A DNA stretch of 52,612 nucleotides, from positions 1-52,612 of the forward strand of contig JADFMD010000011.1 in the NCBI GenBank assembly GCA_022564055.1, written 5' to 3'. A program made the position numbers and the translations under genes. The DNA is from Gemmatimonadota bacterium. Its GTDB lineage: Bacteria > Gemmatimonadota > Gemmatimonadetes > Longimicrobiales > Gaopeijiaceae. Below are positions 27,732 through 35,936 of this stretch, piece after piece (within the stretch, counting starts at the first letter, position 1; the number at the start of each line of letters is the position of its first letter). The notes beneath the pieces were generated by a model. The model saw only the letters and a program-made list of their open reading frames with translations. It was not told the origin of the DNA and did not search any database.

Positions 27732-28876
27732 GACGCCCGGCGAAATCGCATTCCCGACTCCTGAACCACGAGTCCCCCCAACTGAAGGATCGTGAGCGCC
27801 GCGAGGACACGGGCCGACTGCAGATCCGCGCCCGACGCGAGGTCATCGATCCCGAGCGACCGCTCGCTCAAGGCGAGCCACACGCGCCGCTCTTCGTCAT
27901 CGAGGCCAGCCGGCACCACTTCCCGAGCCACGGAGGAGGACCCTGGCGCCGGCCGGAAATCCGCCGATGTCCCGCACACCAGGCCGAGGTCCCGCCCGAA
28001 CTCCTCCGGCGAAGTGATCACCTGTGCTCCTTGGCGGATCAACATGTTACAACCCCGACTCTGTGGAGCGTCGAGTGCGCCCGGCACCGCGTACACATCA
28101 CGGCCCAGATCGAGTGCATGCTCGACCGTAATCAGGGCGCCGCTCTTCTCCGCCGCTTCCACCACCACAACCGCACTGCCCAACGCAGCCAGAATCCTGT
28201 TCCTTCTAGGAAAGTGGTGCGCACGGGCCGGTTCTCCGGGCAGGAACTCCGAAAGGAGAAGCCCCTCACGGGCGACGCGCTCGCCGAGGCGACGATGGGA
28301 GGCCGGCTGAATCAAGTCGACGCCAGAGCCGAGCACCGCGATCGTGTCGCCACCCGCCGCCAGGGCACCGCGGTGCGAAGCGCCGTCGATGCCGAGCGCC
28401 AAGCCGCTCACGACGGTAATCCCCCGAAGCGCCATCTGCGCCGCCAGAGCCTCCGCACTTCTGCGTCCGTACCCCGTGGACCGGCGGGATCCGACGATGG
28501 TCACCGAGGGCCTCCCCAGCAATTCCAGCCGCCCCCGCGCGAACAAAATGGGCGGCGGATCGACCAGATGGCCCAGCTTTTCCGGATATCCCTCATCGGT
28601 CCAAAGGAGAACCTCGATCTCGTGCGTGCGGCAGCGATCCAGGGCATCGCGCACACGGCGGTCGAGAGCGGGTGATGCCAGCGCACCACCGCACTCCTTC
28701 TGCGCTACAGCGTCGAGCTCCCGCGGGCTGGCATCCAGCGCGCTCCAGCCGGATCCGAATCGCTCGAGGATGCGCCAGAGGCCCCGCGTCCCCACGCCAG
28801 GCACGCTGCTGAGCCGTAGGACCGACTCGATTTCACGGACTCGCTCCGAGGAGCTCAAAGTCAGGGTGAATCCCAA
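27728..28876 (-). CDS. dprA: DNA-processing protein DprA
   Basis: DprA protects incoming single-stranded DNA and loads RecA during natural transformation. The 382-residue protein has an N-terminal SAM-like/HhH part (SVPGVGTRGLWRILERFG), the extended Rossmann core with VTIVGSRRSTGYGRRSAEAL, SGLALGIDGASHRGAL, IAVLGSGVD, SEFLPG and FPRRNRILAALGSAVVVVEA, and a C-terminal winged helix. It overlaps obgE upstream by 16 bases and hemW downstream by four. No other competence gene is nearby. Confidence 0.95.
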   Translation of the reverse strand: MGFTLTLSSSERVREIESVLRLSSVPGVGTRGLWRILERFGSGWSALDASPRELDAVAQKECGGALASPALDRRVRDALDRCRTHEIEVLLWTDEGYPEKLGHLVDPPPILFARGRLELLGRPSVTIVGSRRSTGYGRRSAEALAAQMALRGITVVSGLALGIDGASHRGALAAGGDTIAVLGSGVDLIQPASHRRLGERVAREGLLLSEFLPGEPARAHHFPRRNRILAALGSAVVVVEAAEKSGALITVEHALDLGRDVYAVPGALDAPQSRGCNMLIRQGAQVITSPEEFGRDLGLVCGTSADFRPAPGSSSVAREVVPAGLDDEERRVWLALSERSLGIDDLASGADLQSARVLAALTILQLGGLVVQESGMRFRRAS

Positions 28877-29892
28877 TCTTCGTCCCCCGTATCACCGGCT
28901 TCTTCGTCGATGACCGCTCTAAGCCTCATCCACAGCGCCTCCAGGAGCTCCGAGAGCCCTGTCCGCGCCACCGAGGACACCACGAAGACCCCCCAAGCCT
29001 TCGGAGCGTCCAAGGTCGGAGGATCGTCCTCAGGCCCAAGGAGGTCGGCCTTCGTAAGAACCACGCAGTGCGGTGTAGCCTCCAACTCCTCCGAGTAGGA
29101 CGAGAGCTCTTCACGTAACTCCCGATAGACCCGAGCCGGATCGGGTGCGTCGACCGGAACCAAAACGGCCAGCGTGCGGGTCCGCTCTATATGGCGGAGA
29201 AACTGGAGGCCCAGTCCCTTTCCCTCATGAGCACCCTCGACGATACCTGGGATGTCCGCCATCGCGAAGCTACGGAAATCGGGCAACTCCACGATTCCAA
29301 GGTTGGGAGCCAGCGTCGTGAACGGGTAGTCCGCCACCTTCGGCCGCGCCTTCGATACGGCCGCCAGAAACGTCGATTTTCCTGCGTTTGGCTCCCCGAC
29401 GAGCCCTACGTCGGCGATCAACTTGAGCTCCACCTCCACGCGCCGCTCCTCGCCGGGCCGCCCGGACTCCCACCGGATGGGGGTCTGATTGGTGGATGTC
29501 ACGAAGTGCACGTTCCCACGGCCACCTCGACCCCCCTGGGCGATCACGATACGGTCGCCGGGCTCGAGCAATTCTCCGAGAACCACCTCCGTATCGGCGT
29601 CCTTGATCAAGGTACCCGGTGGGACGGGAACGATCAGATCGTCGCCGCTCCTGCCCGTCTTGTTTTTTCCCGAACCATGAAGCCCACGTTCGGCCCGGTG
29701 ATGCTGCCGGTAACGTAGGTCCAAAAGGGTGGAGAGCTGGGCGTCGGCGACCATGACTACGCTCCCGCCGTTTCCGCCGTCGCCTCCGGCAGGGCCTCCG
29801 CGCGGCACGCCCTTTTCTCTCCGATAAGCTTCGGAGCCAGCGCCCCCCGCCCCGCCATAGACATTGATGATCACGCGATCGACGAACATCAT
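28861..29892 (-). CDS. obgE: GTPase ObgE/CgtA
   Basis: Obg binds the 50S subunit and couples ribosome assembly to nutrient state. The 343-residue protein starts with the glycine-rich Obg fold (GAGGAGSEAYRREKGVPRGG and GGDGGNGGSVV). The G domain follows with G1 GEPNAGKST, G2 YPFTTL, G3 DIPGIVEGA and G4 LTKAD. The C-terminus ends soon after the G domain, so the short form without the OCT domain is present. rplU and rpmA, its usual upstream partners, are not here. Confidence 0.96.
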   Translation of the reverse strand: MMFVDRVIINVYGGAGGAGSEAYRREKGVPRGGPAGGDGGNGGSVVMVADAQLSTLLDLRYRQHHRAERGLHGSGKNKTGRSGDDLIVPVPPGTLIKDADTEVVLGELLEPGDRIVIAQGGRGGRGNVHFVTSTNQTPIRWESGRPGEERRVEVELKLIADVGLVGEPNAGKSTFLAAVSKARPKVADYPFTTLAPNLGIVELPDFRSFAMADIPGIVEGAHEGKGLGLQFLRHIERTRTLAVLVPVDAPDPARVYRELREELSSYSEELEATPHCVVLTKADLLGPEDDPPTLDAPKAWGVFVVSSVARTGLSELLEALWMRLRAVIDEEAGDTGDEDWDSP

Positions 29893-29929
29893 CCGGCGTA
29901 GCCCCTCCTCAAAGCACGGTCACCGTCGG

Positions 29930-30913
29930 TCATGCGGGCCTCTCCAGCCGAAAATCAGCTCGGATGATCCCAACGTTCTCGCCAAGAGTATTCGTGACGT
30001 CAGGCCTCCGAAATGTGCTCAACGATTCACTTTCAATTCCATCGAGCACTCCCATTTGGTCGAGCACGCTGAGCACCGCCACGGGAGTCGCCCGCCCTCC
30101 ACCGTCCTCCACCTTGACCGCCATCCCAAAGCTACCGTCGGTAGCCCCCACCGCGAACACACCCTCCGCCCCCGTTTTTCCGAAGAGACGCTCGCCGGCC
30201 GCGCGGCCGAGAGCGGTCCCGAATCGACCAGTTCCCGCGACCAGGAACGGGTGCGCGCACATGGCCGCCACGATCTGCTTGGGGGGGCCATCCGCCCCGC
30301 CGAGCCGGGCGAAAGCCCCCGCCAACCGAACGAGCGGTGTGGCGAACGAAACGACCCCGCACCCATCCTTTCCTAGCCCAATTTCACCCTCCTCGAGGTT
30401 CGTCCACCGACCCATTTCCGCAACCATGCGGAGCTGAACGGGGTGGTCCCGATGGACGTACCCCTGGGTCGGCCATCCATGGGCCACCGCCAATGCCAAC
30501 ATCCCAGCATGTTTTCCCGAGCAGTTATTGTGGATCGATGTCGCAGAGCCGCCTGCCCGCAGCAGGGCATTCGCCGCCGCCCGGTCCAGCGGATCATGGG
30601 GACCGCATTCCAGCGCACTTTCATCGAGGCCCGCCTTCGCAAGGATCGACCGGGCCAAGGCCTCGTGCTCCGGCTCACCGTTATGCGAGGCACAACACAG
30701 CGCCAACTCCTCGGTAGTCAAAGCGAACCGTTCGGTTACCTCATCTTCGACCAAGGGGACGGCCTGAAACGGTTTGGCGGCAGAGCGATGGAAAATAATC
30801 CGCTCGGCGTCTCCCACGCTGGCCGTAAGGCGCCCCACCGAGTCCACGACCGCGACATGCACTCGGTGGGCCGACTCCGCCAACCCCGCTCGCTCGACGA
30901 CCACAGAGCTCAT
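29930..30913 (-). CDS. L-asparaginase II family protein
   Basis: A 327-residue protein of the Asparaginase_II family (the type distinct from EcA and plant-type enzymes), which hydrolyses asparagine to aspartate and ammonia. Recognisable blocks are FHRSAAKPFQAVPLVED, CCASHNGEPEHE, NNCSGKHAGMLALAVAHGWP, YVHRDHPVQ, IGLGKDGCGVVSFATPL and the C-terminal region with NVGIIRADFRL. No signal peptide is visible, so it should act in the cytoplasm. It is 37 bases upstream of obgE in the same direction. Physiological substrate is inferred from the family. Confidence 0.85.
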   Translation of the reverse strand: MSSVVVERAGLAESAHRVHVAVVDSVGRLTASVGDAERIIFHRSAAKPFQAVPLVEDEVTERFALTTEELALCCASHNGEPEHEALARSILAKAGLDESALECGPHDPLDRAAANALLRAGGSATSIHNNCSGKHAGMLALAVAHGWPTQGYVHRDHPVQLRMVAEMGRWTNLEEGEIGLGKDGCGVVSFATPLVRLAGAFARLGGADGPPKQIVAAMCAHPFLVAGTGRFGTALGRAAGERLFGKTGAEGVFAVGATDGSFGMAVKVEDGGGRATPVAVLSVLDQMGVLDGIESESLSTFRRPDVTNTLGENVGIIRADFRLERPA

Positions 30914-30939
30914 CGCCGGACCTCTCGAACGTCAGAGTT

Positions 30940-30968
30940 CACTACCGGATTCGCCTACACTACCGGAT
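30940..30968. repeat. 11-bp direct repeat in the asparaginase / protease gap
   Basis: CACTACCGGAT occurs at 30940-30950 and again at 30958-30968, an 18-bp period (start to start). It lies in the 84-base gap between ctpA and the asparaginase gene. It could be a binding site or a small duplication. Confidence 0.5.
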
Positions 30969-30997
30969 GGTGTGGGGCACCCGAAGGGTTCCTTGGG

Positions 30998-32698
30998 TCA
31001 GTTCAGGCCCAGGACATCGGGCGTGGATGCACCCACACCCGTCGCGGTCTCGATCGGGTTCGCGGCGGCAGCCAAGCTAAAGAGGGCCTCGGGTGTATCC
31101 GCCTGCTTCAAGATCTCGATCGCATTCTTGAGCTGCCTGTCGACGCCGCGGGTGTGGTGAAAAGCCCCCTCTTCACCCCACGCTTGAAGAGCGATCTGAC
31201 GCTCTAGTTGATGCGTCACGTAACGTACGGCGGTCACGAAGTCGGTTTCGCTGAGCATGATCTCGTGCTCATCGATGAGCGTCCGATAGAACCGATCCAG
31301 ATCCGCAGGAGTGAGAGCGAAACCGGTTTCCAGATTGGGGTGATCCCGGACATACAAGACGGAGTGGTCGAACGACGCAGTGGCGAACGCGCCTGCGGAG
31401 CGGAAGAGGCGCTGGACCGCGCCCTGTTCCCGCGCTGACAGAGTGTCGGGCAGCACTACGAGATCGGGCGTGATGCCTCCGCCGCCGTGCAGCGTGCGCC
31501 CGCCAAAAGACTCCACGGTCGGGCCTTTTACCGAAGCCTCCTTGAGGACCCGCTCCCCCCCCAGTCCCAACGCCGAGCTCTGGCCCGCTCCGTTCTCCGC
31601 CTCCTCATCGTGGGCGATCTGAATGGAGCGCCCCACGGGCGTGTACCAACGCGCCGTCGTAAGCCTGAGAATATTCCCACCGCTCAACCGAAACAGCGTC
31701 TGTACCGAACCCTTCCCGTACGTCCGGGTCCCCAACACCAGAGCGCGGTCGTGATCCTGAAGCGCACCGGCAACGATCTCGGAAGCACTCGCGCTGCTCT
31801 GGTTCACCAGAACGACCACCGGAACGTGGGGAACCATCTCCGGGTGCACCCCACTGAAGTTCTGGTTCTGCCCGGAAGCTCGCCCACGGGTCTCCAGGAT
31901 AGCGGCTCCGTTGGGGAGGAAGAGGTCCGCAACACCCACACCCTCGTCGAGCAGCCCGCCTGGGTTGTCCCTGAGATCCAAAATCAGGGAGGTCATTCCC
32001 TGTTCCTGGAGTCGCTCGATCGCCTCCCGCACCTCCGCCCCCGAGGTCTCACTGAAAATCCGGAGCGGGATGTACCCCACACCCTCGTCCACCATCGTTG
32101 CGAATGGAACGGAAAGAAGCTCGATCACCGCACGAGTCAACGTGAACGGAATCGACTCGTCCACACCCGGCCGATGGATGAGCAAGCTCACGTCGGTCCC
32201 GGGACTTCCCCTCAGAAGACTGGCTGCTTGGTCGGTCTCCCAATCCTCGGCGGACGCGCCCTCCACCTCTATGATCTGGTCACCGGCTCGTATCCCGGCC
32301 CGCAACGCGGGTCCCCCCGGGAGCGGCGTGATCACGGTCACCCACCCGTCGCGATTCAGGATCTCGAGGCCCACACCTCCGTAGTCCGCGTCGGCCCCGC
32401 TCCGAAACCGGAATCCATCCCACGTTTTGGCGTCGATAAAAGACGTGTGGGGGTCGTTCAACTCCGAGAGCACGCCCTCGATAGCCGCCCCGACCAGTCC
32501 CGACCGGTCGATCGGATCGACGTACTGCTCCGTGACGTGATCCAGGACTTCCTGGAATAGCCTCGCCTGGAGGTAAACGTTGGCCTCCTGCTCAACCCCG
32601 CGTTGCAGAAACCAACCGCCGGTGATGAGCGCGACCACGAGCACGACCGGCGGCCCCCAAGCCGATCGGTTACCCCTCACGTCATTGTCTTCGGACAT
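30998..32698 (-). CDS. S41 family C-terminal processing peptidase
   Basis: A CtpA/Prc-like serine protease, anchored by one N-terminal membrane segment (GPPVVLVVALITGGWFLQ), that trims periplasmic or membrane proteins. It has an N-terminal helical part, a PDZ domain (GVGLEILNRDGWVTVITPLP, AGIRAGDQIIEVEG), and the S41 core with LILDLRDNPGGLLDE, the nucleophile region VNQSSASASEIVAGALQD and the lysine in TRTYGKGSVQT. I chose ATG 32698 (566 residues). A GTG at 32728 would add ten residues. The C-terminal about 150 residues form an extra helical region. Confidence 0.92.
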   Translation of the reverse strand: MSEDNDVRGNRSAWGPPVVLVVALITGGWFLQRGVEQEANVYLQARLFQEVLDHVTEQYVDPIDRSGLVGAAIEGVLSELNDPHTSFIDAKTWDGFRFRSGADADYGGVGLEILNRDGWVTVITPLPGGPALRAGIRAGDQIIEVEGASAEDWETDQAASLLRGSPGTDVSLLIHRPGVDESIPFTLTRAVIELLSVPFATMVDEGVGYIPLRIFSETSGAEVREAIERLQEQGMTSLILDLRDNPGGLLDEGVGVADLFLPNGAAILETRGRASGQNQNFSGVHPEMVPHVPVVVLVNQSSASASEIVAGALQDHDRALVLGTRTYGKGSVQTLFRLSGGNILRLTTARWYTPVGRSIQIAHDEEAENGAGQSSALGLGGERVLKEASVKGPTVESFGGRTLHGGGGITPDLVVLPDTLSAREQGAVQRLFRSAGAFATASFDHSVLYVRDHPNLETGFALTPADLDRFYRTLIDEHEIMLSETDFVTAVRYVTHQLERQIALQAWGEEGAFHHTRGVDRQLKNAIEILKQADTPEALFSLAAAANPIETATGVGASTPDVLGLN

Positions 32699-32751
32699 CG
32701 CTCCATCCGTTTTATCGAACGCGGCCACCTTCAGCCCATTTTCAAAAAGAA

Positions 32752-33423
32752 CTAATCCCCAAGGTTAGCGAAAGTTTCCGGTAACTCCAGGCGCAAAACT
32801 TCACGCACTCTCGTGTGGACATCGAGTGGGGTTCCCAGGGCATCGATCAACCGAATGCTCCCGTCCGTAGCCGCAAGTTCGCGATACCCCCTCCCGACGG
32901 CGTCCAGAAACTCCTCACCGGACCCTTCGAGGCGATCGTCTCGCTTTCCGGCCGCTTTCTGCCGGGCTCTGCCCTCCTCTACAGGTAAATCGAGCACCAG
33001 ATAGATATCGGGCGCCAGTCCGCCGGAGGCGAACCGGTCCATCCTACGAACCTCTTCGAGATCGAGTCCCCGCCCATATCCCTGATAGGCGTAGGTCGAC
33101 AAGGAAAAGCGGTCAGCGATCAGAAGCTCGCCCCGTTCCAGGACCGGCAAGGCGACCTCCTTCACGAACGCCGTACGAGCAGCCAAATAAAGGAGGAGCT
33201 CGGTCTCGGGCCGAATCGAAAGTTCAGGCCGGTCCTGCACCACGTTCCGGATCGCCTCTCCCACCTCGGTGCCGCCAGGCTCTCGGGTCAGCGTGAACGG
33301 GACTCCGCAGGCTTCCAACCACTCCCCCAACATCCGGGCTTGGGTGCTCTTGCCCGCGCCTTCGACACCTTCCAGTACCACGAACCGTCCCCGGGTCGAC
33401 TCCCCTTCCGGTCGTTCCGTCAC
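32752..33423 (-). CDS. tmk: thymidylate kinase
   Basis: Tmk phosphorylates dTMP to dTDP. The 223-residue protein starts with GTG and has the P-loop VVLEGVEGAGKSTQARML, the TREPGGTEVGEAIR loop, the DRF motif LLIADRFSLSTYAYQGYGR and DLPVEEGRARQK in the lid. It lies 12 bases downstream of ino1 and ahead of ctpA in the same direction. Confidence 0.96.
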   Translation of the reverse strand: MTERPEGESTRGRFVVLEGVEGAGKSTQARMLGEWLEACGVPFTLTREPGGTEVGEAIRNVVQDRPELSIRPETELLLYLAARTAFVKEVALPVLERGELLIADRFSLSTYAYQGYGRGLDLEEVRRMDRFASGGLAPDIYLVLDLPVEEGRARQKAAGKRDDRLEGSGEEFLDAVGRGYRELAATDGSIRLIDALGTPLDVHTRVREVLRLELPETFANLGD

Positions 33424-33435
33424 GCCAATTTCCCT

Positions 33436-34773
33436 TTACTCGTAATACTCACGGCCCAGATGCGTGATCTGCTCTTCTCCGGCAAGCCACCGGAGGGTGT
33501 TCTTGAGCTTCCAGTTTTGGATGAAGAGATCATGCTCGGGCTGGAGACCCGGCGCGCACTGCGGATTCTTGAAGTAAAAGGAAAGCCACTCCTGGATTCC
33601 CCCCAGTCCGGCGCGGCCCGCAAGGTCCATGAACAAGGCCAAATCGAGCACGAGCGGGGCGGCGAGGATCGAGTCCTTGCATAAGAAATCGACCTTTATC
33701 TGCATCTTGTATCCCAGCCACCCGAAGATGTCGATGTTGTCCCAACCCTCTTTATCGTCTCCGCGGGGCGGGTAGTAGTTGATGCGGACCTTGTGATAGA
33801 GGTCCCCATACAGCTCCGGGTAAAGCTCCGGCTGTAGAATGTGATCGAGCGCCCCCAGCTTCGACTCCTCCTTGGTCTTGAAGCTGGCCGGATCATCCAG
33901 CACGGCGCCGTCACGGTTGCCGAGGATGTTCGTGCTGAACCAACCGTGGATGCCGAGCATACGCGCCTTGAAACCCGGGGCCAGGATGGTCTTCATGAAT
34001 GTCTGCCCGGTCTTGAAATCCTTCCCGCAGATGGGAACGCCGTGCTCCTTGGCATAGTCCTCGAACGCCGGGAAGTCAGCCGAAAGATTTGGGGCTCCGT
34101 TAGCGTACGGGAGGCCCTCCATCAACGCGGCATAGGCGTAGAGCATGCTCGGAGCGATCGAGGGATCATTCTGCTCCATGGCCTTCTCGAAAGACTCGAC
34201 CGTCTCATGGGTCGGACCCGGGCGGAGAAATATTTCCGTGGAACCGCACCAGACCATTACCAGGCGGTCGCAGTTGTTCTGCGCCTTGAAGTTTCGGATA
34301 TCCTCGCGAAGCGCCTCCGCGATTTCCCGTTTGTTGGCCCCGGTTTTCTTGTTGGGACCGTCCAGACGCGTCACGTACTTCGTGTCGAACGCGGCGGGCA
34401 TGGGGGAGATGGCCGACAGATCTTCTTTGATAGGATCGAGATGTTTGGCGCTCAACACACCGGCGTTCACAGCACTCTCATAGGCGTTGTCCGGGATCGG
34501 ATCCCAACCGCCGAATACGATGTCGTCGAGCCCCACCAACGGGATGAAGTCCTTGATGAGCGGCGTGCGGTTCTCGGTACGCTGACCCAGCCGAATCCTG
34601 TTCATCTGCGTGAGGCTCCCGACGGGCGTGGCCAACCCCTTCCGCGCGAGCATGACCCCCGCAATGGTCGTGGTGGCTACGGCACCCATGCCTGGCAACA
34701 GCACACCGAGGCGTCCCTCCGCCGGGCGAATCTCCGGACTGTCGATCACAGTTTTAGCTCCTTGGTCGATCAT
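33436..34773 (-). CDS. ino1: inositol-3-phosphate synthase (MIPS)
   Basis: MIPS converts glucose 6-phosphate to myo-inositol 1(3)-phosphate using NAD internally. The 445-residue protein has the Rossmann loop VLLPGMGAVATTTIAGVMLA, PLVGLDDIVFGGWDPIPDNA, the GSTEIF segment, SMLYAYAALMEGLPYANGAP, GKDFKTGQTFMKT and LGNRDGAVLDDP blocks characteristic of the family. Its ATG directly follows the stop of a 35-residue ORF, and a CDP-alcohol phosphotransferase gene is just upstream. Together they suggest synthesis of an inositol phospholipid. Confidence 0.95.
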   Translation of the reverse strand: MIDQGAKTVIDSPEIRPAEGRLGVLLPGMGAVATTTIAGVMLARKGLATPVGSLTQMNRIRLGQRTENRTPLIKDFIPLVGLDDIVFGGWDPIPDNAYESAVNAGVLSAKHLDPIKEDLSAISPMPAAFDTKYVTRLDGPNKKTGANKREIAEALREDIRNFKAQNNCDRLVMVWCGSTEIFLRPGPTHETVESFEKAMEQNDPSIAPSMLYAYAALMEGLPYANGAPNLSADFPAFEDYAKEHGVPICGKDFKTGQTFMKTILAPGFKARMLGIHGWFSTNILGNRDGAVLDDPASFKTKEESKLGALDHILQPELYPELYGDLYHKVRINYYPPRGDDKEGWDNIDIFGWLGYKMQIKVDFLCKDSILAAPLVLDLALFMDLAGRAGLGGIQEWLSFYFKNPQCAPGLQPEHDLFIQNWKLKNTLRWLAGEEQITHLGREYYE

Positions 34774-34881
34774 TTAGTTGATGCTCGAATCATCCCACGG
34801 CGGCGTCAGAAGGTCATCGTCGGCCATCCATACCTTGTAGTACGGTTCGTGACCCCGCGATGTTCCCTCGATGGCAGTCAT
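34774..34881 (-). CDS. small ORF of 35 residues abutting ino1
   Basis: The frame begins with ATG at 34881, preceded by GTGGGGTG, and its TAA is immediately followed by the ino1 ATG. The peptide begins MTAIEGTSRGHEPYYKVWMA and ends DDDLLTPPWDDSSIN. It is strongly acidic toward the C-terminus and has no signal or membrane segment. It could be a real microprotein, a translational leader for ino1, or the end of a lost gene. I recognise no family. Confidence 0.45.
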   Translation of the reverse strand: MTAIEGTSRGHEPYYKVWMADDDLLTPPWDDSSIN

Positions 34882-34910
34882 CACCCCACATGGTTCAGCG
34901 CGCGCGCGGT

Positions 34911-35543
34911 TTACTCGTCGAGAGGTACACCGGCCGCTTGTCGATGGACCCAAATAATTCGATGGATCGCGGTCGTATTGGTGAGGACGGCGAAAATCAC
35001 GATGATTCCGCTGAGCACGAGGCCGTCCCAGCTCAGGCCGAATATCAGCGAACCCAGCCCGAGGAGGACGATTCGCTCGGCTCTTTGCATGAGGCCAACG
35101 GAGCAGTCGAGTCCGAGCGTTTCCGCTCTCGCACGGGAATAGCTGATCATGAGCGAGCCCGCCATGGCCAGGGCAATCATGTAGATCATGCCGATGTTCA
35201 GAAGCGACATCTCATACTGGTTGTAGAGCGAGATGAGTCCGATGTAAATCGTGACTTCGCTCATCCGGTCGAGCACGGAATCATAGAAAGCGCCAAACTT
35301 GGACTGAAGACCACTGAGCCGAGCCACTCGACCGTCGAAAATATCGTGGGCTCCCCCCAGAAGAACCAAGAACCCGGCGGTGCGTACGTGGTCGATTCCG
35401 TACATCAAACCGGCGAGGATGGTGACGGCGAAGCCACTCGTCGTAATGAGATTCGGATGTACCCCTCGCCGCACCAGCCAACGGGTGATGGGGTCGATGA
35501 TCGGATACACCCGACCTTGAAGATCACTCAGGTTCCAACTCAT
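34911..35543 (-). CDS. CDP-alcohol phosphotransferase (phosphatidylinositol-type synthase)
   Basis: An integral membrane enzyme of 210 residues with about six hydrophobic segments. The signature D-x2-D-G-x2-A-R-x8-G-x3-D-x3-D is complete in DIFDGRVAR ... GAFYDSVLD. Family members attach alcohols to CDP-diacylglycerol. Adjacency to ino1 (29-base gap plus the 35-residue ORF) makes inositol phosphate the most likely acceptor, as in phosphatidylinositol-phosphate synthases. Glycerol 3-phosphate (PgsA) cannot be excluded from sequence alone. Confidence 0.88.
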   Translation of the reverse strand: MSWNLSDLQGRVYPIIDPITRWLVRRGVHPNLITTSGFAVTILAGLMYGIDHVRTAGFLVLLGGAHDIFDGRVARLSGLQSKFGAFYDSVLDRMSEVTIYIGLISLYNQYEMSLLNIGMIYMIALAMAGSLMISYSRARAETLGLDCSVGLMQRAERIVLLGLGSLIFGLSWDGLVLSGIIVIFAVLTNTTAIHRIIWVHRQAAGVPLDE

Positions 35544-35564
35544 ATGTCAAACATCCATCACTTC

Positions 35565-35921
35565 CTAGGGCAAGATGATCCGGCTCTCGCCACCCTCGGC
35601 GATCCCCTCTTGGATCGTTTGGTTCACCTTGTACAGAACCTTGTCGAAGTTCGCCTGTGCCGACACGAGGCGTTGGTAGCCGGCGCTCACCTGGAGGCGC
35701 TCTAGGGCCCCTTCATAGCCGGACTTCACCTCTTCGGTAGGCTCGTTGCCCGCCCTTAGGGCGGCGTCTATCTGGCCTTCGAGTGCCTCCAGCTCCGTAC
35801 GCATTTCGGCCAACTCCCTATCGTCCGCGGTACCCGAGACCGTTCGCTTGAGTGTCTGGTATTCCTCAGTCCGTGCGAGGGCCTTGCCCAGATCCCTGGC
35901 CATTTCGTTCATTCGGGTCAT
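35565..35921 (-). CDS. YlbF family protein
   Basis: A 118-residue all-helical protein: MARDLGKALARTEEYQTLKR, RTELEALEGQIDAALRAG, an ERLQVSAGYQRLVSAQANFD segment and a C-terminal helix. This matches the YlbF/YmcA (Com_YlbF) family. In Bacillus the family members form a complex that modulates RNase Y and competence or biofilm genes; whether the same holds here is unknown. It lies 15 bases downstream of prmC and 21 bases upstream of the CDP-alcohol phosphotransferase gene. Confidence 0.8.
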   Translation of the reverse strand: MTRMNEMARDLGKALARTEEYQTLKRTVSGTADDRELAEMRTELEALEGQIDAALRAGNEPTEEVKSGYEGALERLQVSAGYQRLVSAQANFDKVLYKVNQTIQEGIAEGGESRIILP

Positions 35922-35936
35922 CGCCCTTCCTGGAGC

